In this document: positions 17,741 to 26,746 of the stretch, piece after piece
How positions within the stretch are numbered: the first letter of the stretch is position 1
Layout of the letters: each line of letters opens with the position of its first letter
DNA from: Rhodopirellula europaea 6C
Lineage (GTDB): Bacteria > Planctomycetota > Planctomycetia > Pirellulales > Pirellulaceae
Direction of reading: 5' to 3'
DNA length: 43,257 nt
Assembly (NCBI RefSeq): GCF_000338295.1
Contig: NZ_ANMO01000029.1
Location: 1 to 43,257, forward strand
The notes under the pieces: generated by a model
Database searches by the model: none
What the model saw: the letters and a program-made list of their open reading frames with translations, nothing else
Told to the model about the DNA's origin: nothing
Made by a program: the position numbers and the translations under genes

Positions 17741-18895
17741 TCAGTTCGGGAGGTGGTCGAGGAAAAACTGCACGGTGCGTTCAACAATGGCATCTCGCGA
17801 TGGATCGATGTCCGCGTCGACTTTTCGCCAGTTGTGCCCCGCGTTTCGAATGATCATGACTTGGACGGGGGCTTTGATCACGTCCGCTTTTTGTTTCATG
17901 TGGTGAGCGTGCTTGACCGGGATGGTCGTGTCTTTGTCGCCTTGGATCATCAACAGCGGCGGGCTGTCGGCACGCAAGAAATTGACCGGACTCATCTCAC
18001 GGTAGAGTTCCAGCTTGTTCGCATCCGATGAATTCGAACCCAGAATGCGAGGTCCAAATCGATCGCGGAAGTCGGCTCGGTCGTCGTGATTGAACAGCTC
18101 GGTCTTTTCAAAATCACTGGGCCCGTACCACGAGACTCCTGCCAGCATTTGGTAAGGCGTTCCCGCCAACGCTTCGTCGCCCGGCAGTGTGTCCGGTGTC
18201 GTCAGCAACAGCATTTGTGCGATCTGCCCGCCGGCGGAATCGCCCATGACGAAGAAGCGTGTGGGATCGAGCCGAAGCGTTTGGCTGTTCTTTGCCAGAT
18301 AGCGAACCGCATCCTTCGAGTCGATCACGCAGTCCCGCATCATCACGCCACTGTTCGGCTTGCACAGCCGATAGTTCACCGACGCCACCGCGAATCCTTG
18401 CTGGAGCAGTTGCTCAAACACGGTTTTGAACGAACCTTTGGCGGCACCCTGTTTGCTGCCTGCCGCCCATCCGCCTCCATGCGTGTACACGATCACGGGG
18501 CAGCGTTCATCGGTAGGCCGTTCGTCGGTTTGCTGTTCACTGGAGCCCAGTTTGGCCGGGTAGTAGAGGTCCAACAGCAGTTCTTTTTGCCCGACCGTTT
18601 TGTAAACGAGATCGAGCTTGCGTTCTCCGTCGGTGTCCAGAAACGCAGGCTGTTCTTGGCTCAGTTCATCGATCGAGAATTTTTTGTCCTGGTTGGTGTC
18701 GAGTTTTCGATAGCGGTTCCAGGCACGCGAATTTTCGCTCTGTTCCCAGGTTCCGTTGTCGTTCTTGTCAAACTTTTGCATCAGCCGCGTGGCAGCCGCT
18801 GTTCGGGCGGGAGGAGCGGCATCGGCCAGGGATGGCAAAAGGAACCAATGGCTGGCAACGAGCAAGATGGTTCCCGGAATGGGGAGTCGGATCAC
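17741..18895 (-). CDS. Secreted alpha/beta-hydrolase with N-terminal EF-hand pair
   Basis: This 384-residue protein has a signal peptide (about 1-26), then two EF-hand-like calcium loops (residues 43-54, [12 protein letters not shown]; and 66-77, [12 protein letters not shown]). An alpha/beta-hydrolase domain follows with the oxyanion motif THGGGW (138-143), nucleophile elbow GDSAGG (S220), acid residue in QGDKDTTIP and histidine in NAGHNW. The hydrolase part resembles hormone-sensitive-lipase or acetyl-esterase types that act on acylated sugars. EF-hand loops fused to enzymes are common in marine planctomycetes and may stabilise the protein in calcium-rich seawater or link it to other parts. 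It lies between two sulfatase genes with short gaps (53 and 9 bases). Confidence 0.9.
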   Translation of the reverse strand: MIRLPIPGTILLVASHWFLLPSLADAAPPARTAAATRLMQKFDKNDNGTWEQSENSRAWNRYRKLDTNQDKKFSIDELSQEQPAFLDTDGERKLDLVYKTVGQKELLLDLYYPAKLGSSEQQTDERPTDERCPVIVYTHGGGWAAGSKQGAAKGSFKTVFEQLLQQGFAVASVNYRLCKPNSGVMMRDCVIDSKDAVRYLAKNSQTLRLDPTRFFVMGDSAGGQIAQMLLLTTPDTLPGDEALAGTPYQMLAGVSWYGPSDFEKTELFNHDDRADFRDRFGPRILGSNSSDANKLELYREMSPVNFLRADSPPLLMIQGDKDTTIPVKHAHHMKQKADVIKAPVQVMIIRNAGHNWRKVDADIDPSRDAIVERTVQFFLDHLPN

Positions 18896-18948
18896 GGTGG
18901 GGCGTCTCCGGGTGAGATGACATGGATGCGTGGTTTACGACCGTCGAT

Positions 18949-20481
18949 TCATTTCTTCTTTCGTTTGGCCTTTTTGCTCATGAACGGTTGCTTGTTCTGA
19001 ACCGAAACGTTTCGGTCGAACAGCGTGCTGTGTCGTTGGTAGTCGTTGTACTCCACCGCCTGCGATTTCCACCTCGCGAGCTCTTGGTCGTACCGCGTTC
19101 GCATCGCCGCCAGCACGTCCGCGCTTGCTGGGTCGTTGGCCAGGTTCACCAGCTCCAACGGGTCGTTTTGCGTGTCGAACAATTCCTCAAAAGGTTCCAT
19201 TCGCTCGTCGCCGTACCACCAGTACGTGTACCTGTATTGCTTCGTCAGGCAACTCAGACTGTGAGTGGACAGCGGTCCGAACACGTTGATGAACGACATT
19301 TGCTCGTGGCCACCATCTTCTGGATCTTGCAGCAGTCCCAGCAGGCTTTTTCCGTCCATGTTGGATGGGATTGGAAGGCCTGCTAGCTCCAGCATGGTGG
19401 GAGCGAAATCGAGGTTGCCGGTCAGTTGCTTGCAGCGGACTTGTTGTCCATTGAGTGGGCTGCGTGGATCGTAGATCATCAGCGGAACACGGGACGATTC
19501 TTCCATCGGCAACACCTTGGAACCGTAGCCGTGTGAGCCACAGATGTAACCGTTGTCGCTGGTGTAGATCACGACGGTGTTGTCCGCCACGCCTTGAGCT
19601 TTCAGTTCGTCGCGAATCATCCCGAGAGCGACGTCGATGGCATAAACCTGTTGATGGTACTTGGCCATTTCTCCGTCGTAGTCATCGTCATAGTGCCACT
19701 CGGTGAAGCGTGGGAATTGCCGACCGAGCTTGCTTTGTGGCGCGAGATGCTTGCTGTATTCCCGTCCAAAGTTCAACGGTTTGGTGAACTGTTTTCCTGC
19801 GTAGACGTGATTGAACCGTGGGTCCGGGGTTGCCGGTTTGTGAGGTGCCTTGAAACTGATTGATAAACAGAACGGTTGGTCTTGTTTCGCCGCTTCACGG
19901 ATGACGTCTTTGCCAAAGGCTGCGTAAGAAAGTGTCGAGTGGGGATACTGCTTGGCATACTTCCGCATCGACTTGTTCTGTGCAGTCGCGTAGCTCGTTT
20001 GGCCTGGCCCGCCGCCCCAGAAGTCGAAGTCGTCTTCACACAAACCTTTGCCATCCACGACCAATCCGAACTTGCCCGCAAAGGCGGTGAGGTAACCGAC
20101 ATCGCGAAGGAGAACCGGATACGATTTGGCCCACACGTCTTGGTGCATGTTTCCGTGTTCGAAATTGCAACCGGTTTTGTATTCGTACATGCCAGTGAAC
20201 ACGTTGGCTCGGCTGGCCATGCAGATCGCGGTGGTGTTGTAGTGCTTGTCGAACAACACCCCGTCACGGGCGAGTTGATCCATGTTGGGCGTCAGGACGT
20301 CTTCGTTCCCATAGCAGCCAACGGAGTAGGTCGATTGGTCGTCGGCGAACAGGAAGACGATGTTGGGTGCCGCTTCGGCGTTGTTGGTTCCGTTTTGTTC
20401 GTCTTGCTGAGCGGACGCGGGAGTACAAAGCGTTCCGCAAACAATCGCGGTCGCAAGAAGAAGTGCTAGGAAGCGAATCAT
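18949..20481 (-). CDS. Type I sulfatase with CMASR active site, secreted
   Basis: This 510-residue sulfatase has a signal peptide (residues 1-24, ending PASAQ). It has the metal site [15 protein letters not shown], and CMASR as the formylglycine site (C87). The third position is Ala where the neighbours have Pro; the broader consensus C/S-x-P/A-x-R still allows modification. [39 protein letters not shown] and a [14 protein letters not shown] block follow. The Lys-rich tail (KKAKRKKK) is unusual. The ATG at 20481 starts the signal peptide; an upstream start at 20514 is less likely. It belongs to a different sulfatase branch from the CSPSR/CTPSR enzymes of the operon. Confidence 0.93.
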   Translation of the reverse strand: MIRFLALLLATAIVCGTLCTPASAQQDEQNGTNNAEAAPNIVFLFADDQSTYSVGCYGNEDVLTPNMDQLARDGVLFDKHYNTTAICMASRANVFTGMYEYKTGCNFEHGNMHQDVWAKSYPVLLRDVGYLTAFAGKFGLVVDGKGLCEDDFDFWGGGPGQTSYATAQNKSMRKYAKQYPHSTLSYAAFGKDVIREAAKQDQPFCLSISFKAPHKPATPDPRFNHVYAGKQFTKPLNFGREYSKHLAPQSKLGRQFPRFTEWHYDDDYDGEMAKYHQQVYAIDVALGMIRDELKAQGVADNTVVIYTSDNGYICGSHGYGSKVLPMEESSRVPLMIYDPRSPLNGQQVRCKQLTGNLDFAPTMLELAGLPIPSNMDGKSLLGLLQDPEDGGHEQMSFINVFGPLSTHSLSCLTKQYRYTYWWYGDERMEPFEELFDTQNDPLELVNLANDPASADVLAAMRTRYDQELARWKSQAVEYNDYQRHSTLFDRNVSVQNKQPFMSKKAKRKKK

Positions 20482-20617
20482 CGAAGCGTTTCTCGGCAAG
20501 GTTGGTGTGAGCATGTGCGGTCGTTCGGTGCTGATGTCGGAGAAGCAATTGATAGCGGCAGGACGCGAGCCCTCCGGTGACGTGCCGGGCGGTTGGCGCC
20601 GCTCCGCTAAGATGGAC

Positions 20618-22816
20618 TCATTGAGGAACGGTTTCTTTATCTACAAGTCCGGCCTCTGAAACGTCCCAAGGCACGAAGCCAAGACGCAGTGCCGGGGAAT
20701 CGGGACTCAGTCGGAAGTCGCCGTTGGCGGGATCCACAAACAACGGATCAACAGCCAGACTATGCGTGTCGACTCCGTCTTGCATTTGCTTGTCCAACAT
20801 TTGCTCACCCAGGGCGGGGTCGCTGTCGCAGTAGTAGATGTTGTGATCGGTGTTCGCGTCCTTGGAACGAGCCAAAGCCCTGCCTCGCCGATCCTCGTTC
20901 GTTCGTCCTTTGCCAGGCGGCAGTTCATCAATGAACGTGCAGGTGTCCGAGGACGAATAGAAAATGTTTCGCTGGATCGTCGCCCCCGTGAGCGGACCTT
21001 CGCGAACTGAGAGGTAGTAACCTCGAGGCGGAGCGATGATGTCGGCCACGATGTTGTTTTCAACACGCGTGTTCAACTTCATCAGGATGCCCTGCGAGGT
21101 GCACTTGTAGATCAGGTTCTCAGCAATCAGCGTGTCGCGTTGGCCACCATCGGTGCGAATCGCGGCTTGCATGATCATCGGTGCAACGAGGTGATGAATG
21201 TAGTTGCGGCGGATCACGTTTCCCGCACCTGCCCCACGAACGTAGATCGCATTCCCGTCGCCGAGCATTTCCATCGCGTGATGAATCTCGTTGAATTCAA
21301 TGGTGTTGTCGTGCGTGTGCAGATAGGGAAGCACGTCCTGCAGTTTGGGTTGCTTCGGCAGGGATGCGATTTCATGACGACGGATGGTTCGTCCGAGTTC
21401 TCTGCCTTGGCGTCGGAAGAAGTCCGTCATGCAACCGGAGAGAATGATTCCGGTGTAGGGGGTGTTGTGAACCAGATTGTTCGCGACACGATTCTCACCG
21501 CTTTGCCAAAGCATGATCCCGGGCGAGTGCGAGTAGATCCGGCCGGTGTGATGAATGTGGTTGTTGAATACCAGGTTTTCGCGATTGACGTCTTTGGTGC
21601 CGGGACCGTAACCGCACAACAGAATGCCAGCACCGCCCATGTGCTCGATCACGTTGCTGTCAATCACGTTGTGCCGCCCGTGCAGGTCGACACGAATCGC
21701 GGATCCACCGCTGTGAGCAAAGTGGCATTGCTGGATTCTGCAATGTTCTGTTCCTCGCAACCGGACCAGCGCGTTGGCTTTGTCGTGCATGTCCCAGTCG
21801 TGCTGCAATCCCGCATCGTCGGGAGCAATGCTGAAACGTTCGCCGTGCATGAAAGTCAGACCACGCAAGCAGAGGTTCGTCACTGGAATGTCTCGCGGGC
21901 CTTCTTTGTCGATCTTGCCTTCGATGCGGATCAGTTCCTTCAGCCTTGGGGCCAAGATTGGCGAATCGTTTCGCGGCCAAAGATAGAGTTTGCCAGCTTG
22001 AGTATTGAGAGCCCATTCGCCTGGCTCGTCGAGTTCCTCCAACGCATTTTCCACCCAGCACGAGCTGGTTGTTTTGAGGAAGTGCAGCGTGTTCATCGCA
22101 TAGGTCGCGTCGATCGACGTTCGGGCGACCTGCTTGTTCTCGTTCACGGATTCCAGCGGCAGGATGTTCACGATCCACGCATGATGCGGGCGAACAACGA
22201 TCTCGATGTCTTCGACGTTGGGCCAGTCCTTCAGGCGACCCGCCGGAAAATGCAGCTCGTTGCGACTGCCACCTTTCAGCGGAATGAACCCTTGCGATCG
22301 GGCTCGCGGGAGCATGCCTTCTGCATCGAAGAGTGTGTGGAACCGGCGGGAGACGTCAGCCACCTGCACCTTGCCGAAAGCTATATCCGGCAGACCGGGC
22401 GGGGCCGTCGTGACCGGTTGCCAATCCGTGATTGCTTGGCCGGAACTGAACACCGGCGTTTCACCTGGGTAAGCCGCGTAGGTGACTTTGCCGTCGCGGT
22501 GTCCTGAATCCTGCAGTCCGAAGACCACGGTTTCTGTCAAGTGATAGGTGCCACCGCGAATTAGAACCAAGGTATCGCTTAAATTGTTTTTGCCGGAGTG
22601 CCGGATTGCGTCACGAGCTCTGGCAATCGATGCAAACGGTCCGTCGGATTGGGAGTCGTTTGGTTCCGCGAGCGTGCCGGACCAATTGTCACGACCTTCG
22701 GGGGAGACATAGAAATCGGCCGGTTCGGCGGCGCAGCAATCGCCGACTGCCACCCAGATCGCTAGCAGGACGAGGACGAAGAATTGGAACGAGCTCAGCT
22801 TTGCTTTGCGATTCAC
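20618..22816 (-). CDS. Right-handed parallel beta-helix protein, secreted (GTG start)
   Basis: This protein of about 732 residues opens with a hydrophobic signal ([21 protein letters not shown]) and then [20 protein letters not shown] and [12 protein letters not shown], the typical start of secreted parallel beta-helix proteins. Repeated short strands with N-rich turns ([52 protein letters not shown]) make up the solenoid. Such folds hold pectate lyases, carrageenases and other polysaccharide lyases or hydrolases. I could not identify catalytic residues. No ATG precedes the signal closely; the GTG at 22816 fits. A longer frame to 23209 would overlap the divergent regulator and is rejected. 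As first gene of the operon it may attack the polymer itself. Confidence 0.85.
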   Translation of the reverse strand: MNRKAKLSSFQFFVLVLLAIWVAVGDCCAAEPADFYVSPEGRDNWSGTLAEPNDSQSDGPFASIARARDAIRHSGKNNLSDTLVLIRGGTYHLTETVVFGLQDSGHRDGKVTYAAYPGETPVFSSGQAITDWQPVTTAPPGLPDIAFGKVQVADVSRRFHTLFDAEGMLPRARSQGFIPLKGGSRNELHFPAGRLKDWPNVEDIEIVVRPHHAWIVNILPLESVNENKQVARTSIDATYAMNTLHFLKTTSSCWVENALEELDEPGEWALNTQAGKLYLWPRNDSPILAPRLKELIRIEGKIDKEGPRDIPVTNLCLRGLTFMHGERFSIAPDDAGLQHDWDMHDKANALVRLRGTEHCRIQQCHFAHSGGSAIRVDLHGRHNVIDSNVIEHMGGAGILLCGYGPGTKDVNRENLVFNNHIHHTGRIYSHSPGIMLWQSGENRVANNLVHNTPYTGIILSGCMTDFFRRQGRELGRTIRRHEIASLPKQPKLQDVLPYLHTHDNTIEFNEIHHAMEMLGDGNAIYVRGAGAGNVIRRNYIHHLVAPMIMQAAIRTDGGQRDTLIAENLIYKCTSQGILMKLNTRVENNIVADIIAPPRGYYLSVREGPLTGATIQRNIFYSSSDTCTFIDELPPGKGRTNEDRRGRALARSKDANTDHNIYYCDSDPALGEQMLDKQMQDGVDTHSLAVDPLFVDPANGDFRLSPDSPALRLGFVPWDVSEAGLVDKETVPQ

Positions 22817-22920
22817 TGGGTGGATTTCTCTTGGACTCTCGACAAACCGTTTTCGCCGGAACGCTTCGTGATCGTTCGGGTTTGCATGTCGGCGATGGGA
22901 GAGGTTTGGTACCCCCTGAT

Positions 22921-22952
22921 TGTTTGCGACAGCGACAAACAGGCAGTATAGT
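22921..22952 (+). promoter_or_regulatory. Candidate promoter with overlapping palindrome for the second XylR-like regulator
   Basis: TTGCGA (22924-22929) and TATAGT (22947-22952) are separated by 17 bases, a good match to a sigma-70-type promoter reading toward the regulator at 23024. The inverted repeat TGTTTG-N9-CAAACA (22921-22941) covers the -35 element, as expected of an operator. It lies in the 207-base gap between the regulator and the divergent ten-gene operon, so it could serve both. This is inferred from sequence only. Confidence 0.42.
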
Positions 22953-23023
22953 GGCCCGCAGTGCTGTGTTAGTGGCGTTGTACCTTTCACTTTGCGTCTT
23001 TTACTGGAACATGTGCGACACCC

Positions 23024-24235
23024 ATGCCGACCGGCCCAACGGATACGAAGTGTGTGGCACTGCTGATCGAGTCCTCTCGCGCCTATGGTCGCGGGCTGCT
23101 GCGAGGGATCGCCGCTTATGCACAAGAGCAAGGTGATTGGTCGCTCCGACATCAGGAGATGACGATCAACGCGGATCCGCCCTCTTGGCTTTCGCGGTGG
23201 AAGGGCCACGGTGTGCTTGTTCGCGCTGAGACGCCGAAGATGATTGAAGCCATTCAGGGTTTGGGTTTGCCGGTCATCGATCTCAGGTGTTGGCGATCAG
23301 CGGGGAAGATTCCCGGCTTTGATACCGAGCCAGCATCGGTTGTGAAGCTCGCCGTCGATCATTTGCGAGACCGTGGATACACCCAGTTTGGGTTCTGCGG
23401 TTTTGGAGGAGCAAACTACTCCGATCGTCGACTCTCCGAGATGCGGAAATACGTCCGTTCTTTGGGGCATGACGTTGTTGCATACGAGTCACCCGGTCCA
23501 GTTCACGCGACGACCTTTGATGCCGAGCAAAGTGGGATGCTCGACGAGGACGGTTTGGGGCGATGGCTCAAATCGCTTGCAAAGCCCGTTGGCGTTTTGG
23601 CTTGCAACGACATCCGCGCGCAACAGTTGTTGAATGCGTGCCACGAATGCAATATCCATGTTCCCGATGAAATCGCCGTCGTTGGAGTCGACAACGACGA
23701 CGTGATTTGTCCGTTGTGTTCTCCACCGCTAACGAGCGTCGAACCCAACACGGAGAAAATCGGGTACGAAGCGGCAGCGATGTTGGACCAGATGATGGCT
23801 GACGAGAAAGTTCCTGCCGAACTGACTTGGGTACCGGCTCGGCGAATTGTCGTGCGTGGTTCGACTGATTCCATTCCGGTGGATGACGCTGAATTTACCA
23901 AGGCCTACCGCTTCATTCGCGAGAACGCTTGTCGAGGTGTGTCGGTTCAGGATGTCGCTGATGCGGTGCCGATGTCCCGGCGATCACTCGAACGACGGAT
24001 GAGAACTTACTTGGATCAATCGCCTTCGGATCTGATCGCGTCGATTCGTTTGGCTCGAATCAAAGAGTTGCTCGAGACCACCTCGCAACCACTGAAGAAA
24101 ATCGCCAGGCTCACCGGATTCAACTATGACGAGCACATGGCGAAGTTCTTTAAAAAACTGACCGGAGTTCCACCTGGTCACTACCGACGGAAGCATCGTT
24201 TAGAAACAATCACAGACGATGAAATCGATCCGTAG
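23024..24235 (+). CDS. XylR-like AraC family regulator, divergent from the sulfatase operon
   Basis: This 403-residue regulator has an N-terminal LacI-type sugar-sensing domain (about 10-280; ALLIESSRAYGRGLLRGIAAYA, DHLRDRGYTQFGFCGF, IAVVGVDNDDVICPL) and a C-terminal AraC-type DNA-binding domain (about 290-395; MSRRSLERRMRTYLDQSP, and IARLTGFNYDEHMAKFFKKLTGVPPGHYRR). Architecture and length match the XylR family. The gene starts 207 bases from the start of the beta-helix gene and points away from it, the classical position for a local activator of a polysaccharide-degradation operon. The signal molecule is probably a sugar released from the polymer. It is clearly different in sequence from the other XylR-like protein at 4238-5440. 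Confidence 0.9.
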   Translation: MPTGPTDTKCVALLIESSRAYGRGLLRGIAAYAQEQGDWSLRHQEMTINADPPSWLSRWKGHGVLVRAETPKMIEAIQGLGLPVIDLRCWRSAGKIPGFDTEPASVVKLAVDHLRDRGYTQFGFCGFGGANYSDRRLSEMRKYVRSLGHDVVAYESPGPVHATTFDAEQSGMLDEDGLGRWLKSLAKPVGVLACNDIRAQQLLNACHECNIHVPDEIAVVGVDNDDVICPLCSPPLTSVEPNTEKIGYEAAAMLDQMMADEKVPAELTWVPARRIVVRGSTDSIPVDDAEFTKAYRFIRENACRGVSVQDVADAVPMSRRSLERRMRTYLDQSPSDLIASIRLARIKELLETTSQPLKKIARLTGFNYDEHMAKFFKKLTGVPPGHYRRKHRLETITDDEIDP

Positions 24236-24239
24236 CGGT

Positions 24240-24425
24240 CTATTCCGCAGGCACCGTTTCATCGTAGCCCGCGTCCGAGTTGGTCGCCGCCAATTCGGCT
24301 TCGTACTTGGCCAAGTCGTCCGCGGTGGCACCGTCGGTGGCCAGTGGGTTCTGGTCGGACCCGCCACATCCGGACAGGACACAGGCGACCAACATCACAA
24401 GAGAATATTTCAAGACTGAATTCAT
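24240..24425 (-). CDS. Small lipoprotein next to a DUF1559 gene
   Basis: This 61-residue protein has a short hydrophobic signal and lipobox (LVACVLSGCGG), with the modified cysteine near residue 19, then an acidic, low-complexity tail. The ATG at 24425 is the right start; a longer frame to 24515 is not credible. It lies downstream of the DUF1559 gene on the same strand and is convergent with the regulator gene (4 bases apart). Small lipoproteins of this kind often follow DUF1559 genes in planctomycetes. No function can be given. Confidence 0.72.
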   Translation of the reverse strand: MNSVLKYSLVMLVACVLSGCGGSDQNPLATDGATADDLAKYEAELAATNSDAGYDETVPAE

Positions 24426-24566
24426 CGGTTGATTCTCGTTCGAGTTTGTTGTTTCAAAAAAGATGCTTCCGCCCGCCGTTGTAATGAACCCGTCATTGCA
24501 ATGAAGTCGTTGCAATGAACACGGGCAGAAGAAACATGGAATCGTTCAGGCGTCGAAGTTCAGGCG

Positions 24567-25766
24567 TCAGAATTCTTCGGTTGTTTCTTTGGAAGCACGT
24601 GTGCCGAGCGCGCCCCACAATCCATAGGGGCTCGCCGAGCCGGGCACATTGTTTTGCCAAATGTTTTCGGCGTTCGAATTGCCTGCTTCGATGGAGTCAG
24701 TGACAAACCGAACAGCTCCATCGCCCATTAAGACGTGCGCACCACCTTGGTGTCGGCTGGAGACGGTTGCGACCAAGGTCGTCCCCAACGCGTTGTACCG
24801 ACCGCACGCTTCTCGGTTGGGAGGCAGGATCGTGAGGACACCTGACATCAGCGGCAGGTAGTCGGCCCAGCGGTGGCCGCGAGCAAAGTTGCGTCGATTT
24901 TGTTGTTGCCACTCTGGCAGCCAGAATTGTGGCCGCTCGGGATCGACGTAGCCGCGGTCGGTGCAAATGTTGGGGTTACGACGCAACGCAGCAAGACCAA
25001 ATGGACCGGAGTTCCCGCCGTTCGTTGCAACGCTATTGCCTCGTTTGTCGCCATCTTGCAAAGCCGTGATCATCTCACCCATCGCAATGGTGTTGGACAG
25101 ACCATCGAGGGTGTCACGGAACTTGGAATCTTGCAAAGGCATGAAGAACCCACGGTGCGCGGCGCGGGCTTGGCGTGCGCGACCGTTGGTGATGGTCGTA
25201 CGGTTGTTGTTATAAGGTCCGAAGTGCAATTGCCAAATCGAATCACCTAGACAGGCGCCATAGTTGGTCCGTCCCAACGCGGGTAAACCACGACCGGGAT
25301 CACTCGGGCAGCGGAAGGTAGGGATCTCATTGACCCAAGGCATGTATTGAATTTGATCCGGGGTCGGGCCCATCGCCGGCCACGGTGGCGACTGAACTGC
25401 GCCATCGGTGCGTTGCGTGCTGGGATTGGAGATTTGTTCCCATAAACCTTGTTGTTCAATGTATGGCAGCATCGGAACCAAAGCACTCAACCGCACGCGA
25501 TTGCCTGTTGTCGATGTTCTGAACCAAGCATCAGGCGGTTCCGGGTTTGTGCCCGCACCATGCGTGGGCATTTGATTGAATGCGGAATGGTAGTTGTGAA
25601 TAGCAAGCCCCATCTGTTTGAAGTTGTTGCTGCAACTCATTCGCCGTGCGGCTTCGCGGGCTGCTTGCACCGCGGGAAGAAGCAATCCGACGAGAACGCC
25701 GATAATTGCGATTACGACGAGGAGTTCAACCAAGGTGAAACCGCGTCGTTGCCTTGAGTACGTCAT
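24567..25766 (-). CDS. DUF1559 family protein with type IV pilin-like N-terminus
   Basis: This 399-residue protein has a class III/pseudopilin-type leader, RRGFTLVELLVVIAIIGVL (cleavage expected after G9), followed by the DUF1559 signature LPAVQAAREAARRMSC and a long globular domain. The C-terminal part has the family's HVLMGDGAVRFVTDSI. DUF1559 proteins are found in large numbers in planctomycetes and are thought to be exported or assembled like pseudopilins; their role is unknown. The ATG at 25766 is chosen because GGGGAC lies just upstream; longer frames reach 25964 but lack this. Part of a likely two-gene unit with the small lipoprotein. Confidence 0.92.
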   Translation of the reverse strand: MTYSRQRRGFTLVELLVVIAIIGVLVGLLLPAVQAAREAARRMSCSNNFKQMGLAIHNYHSAFNQMPTHGAGTNPEPPDAWFRTSTTGNRVRLSALVPMLPYIEQQGLWEQISNPSTQRTDGAVQSPPWPAMGPTPDQIQYMPWVNEIPTFRCPSDPGRGLPALGRTNYGACLGDSIWQLHFGPYNNNRTTITNGRARQARAAHRGFFMPLQDSKFRDTLDGLSNTIAMGEMITALQDGDKRGNSVATNGGNSGPFGLAALRRNPNICTDRGYVDPERPQFWLPEWQQQNRRNFARGHRWADYLPLMSGVLTILPPNREACGRYNALGTTLVATVSSRHQGGAHVLMGDGAVRFVTDSIEAGNSNAENIWQNNVPGSASPYGLWGALGTRASKETTEEF

Positions 25767-26184
25767 AATGGTCCCCATTTTAAATGCGCTCAATGAATAG
25801 CAGTCATCCAATTTCCGAACGACGAAAACGCATGGGCTTGATAAGACCGTGCAAGCTTTCGCATCTTCGATTGTTAGGTCGAATGACCTTCGACGAATGT
25901 CGATGACTGATGGGCTGTCTTTGAAACCTATCGATTGTGGAACCGACAAACAATGAATTTCCACGGCCGTCTTATGTCATTTTGCGACTGGCAGCGGTGG
26001 GTTGCTGCGCGATACGGGCAATTAGCGTTGGGTTGTCCGCCGATAACGTTCAATTGGTTTTCCAGTGGGTGCGCCTGATTGGGCTGCTGACTCGACGGTT
26101 GAACGCTGTTGGTTTCCGACGATGACAGAGGCAAAGCATCAATCAGCTGCGGCGTCTATTCTTTGATTCGCAACCGGAGAGTTT

Positions 26185-26235
26185 GAGTGGATGCAGCGTT
26201 CGAGTGGATGCACCGTTCGGTTGGATCCAGCGTTC
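26185..26235. repeat. Imperfect tandem repeat, three 17-base units
   Basis: Three consecutive 17-base units share the pattern GAGTGGATGCAGCGTTC: unit 1 at 26185-26201, unit 2 at 26202-26218 (one change), unit 3 at 26219-26235 (three changes), followed by a decayed partial fourth unit. The unit length is not a multiple of three, which argues against a coding repeat. It lies about 510 bases before the kinase gene. Confidence 0.65.
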
Positions 26236-26693
26236 AGATGGATAAGGTGCGATGGGGCAAGTCGTGCTCAATCGTGATGGGCATCGTCTCGTTGGCTACT
26301 GCTCCATTGTTTGACGTGGCGGCTGAAGTTTGGGCTGGACTGCCGGGGCGGCAATCATTGAGATCCGCCTGGTTCGTAGGTCAGCAACGTGCTCGCGGAA
26401 ACAATGGCATTGGCTGGATGCACGCAGTTGTGCCTGGCTCGCGATTGTTCTCGTCTGGTTTGTGGCTGAGACGAGCGGAGGGTGCGCGCTGAATTCGTCT
26501 ACATTGTGTCGAGACGGTCGCATTTTGCGTGCTCACGAGGTGTCCGCTCATCTGCAGCGTGTGCTGACGCCAGTGGTCGCGACACTTTCTACGCAATACG
26601 ACCGGGAGAGGAAGCAATCGTTGAGCGATTGGATTGACGGCATCTCGAGGGGCGGATTCAATTTACGCACCATGAATGGACGCTGAACAAGTT

Positions 26694-26722
26694 TTGCATA
26701 GGCGGATATGCAGACGTAACAT
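26694..26722 (+). promoter_or_regulatory. Candidate promoter/operator of the kinase-KaiC operon
   Basis: TTGCAT (26694-26699) and TAACAT (26717-26722) are 17 bases apart and could be -35 and -10 elements. They overlap an inverted repeat TGCATA-GGCGGA-TATGCA (26695-26712) whose 6-bp arms could bind a repressor or activator dimer. The element ends 24 bases before the start codon at 26747. Matches to consensus are moderate, so this is a suggestion from spacing and symmetry. Confidence 0.35.
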
Positions 26723-26746
26723 CAGAACTGAACGAGCGTTGAGCGA

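Larger units (their letters stand above)
25767..26746. other. Long gene-poor stretch between divergent units
   Basis: These 980 bases lie between the DUF1559 gene and the kinase-KaiC operon, which point away from each other. I see no recognisable gene. Short frames exist, the longest a plus-strand one of 118 codons at 26330-26686 with a single possible membrane segment, but none has a family signature or clear ribosome-binding site. Supported contents are a small palindrome AGGTC-GAAT-GACCT (25876-25889), a 17-base tandem repeat (26185-26235) and the candidate promoter of the operon (26694-26722). Both promoters of the flanking units must lie here. Confidence 0.55.

Noticed and set aside
21140-22507. 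Plus-strand open frame of 455 codons
   Set aside because: Antisense to the beta-helix gene; low-complexity and no recognised motif.
22817-23209. N-terminal extension of the beta-helix protein by 131 codons
   Set aside because: It would overlap the divergent regulator gene and put a signal peptide in the middle of the protein; the GTG at 22816 explains the start.
26330-26686. Possible 118-residue protein with one membrane segment
   Set aside because: No family pattern, no good ribosome-binding site, and competing frames of similar length on both strands in the same gap.
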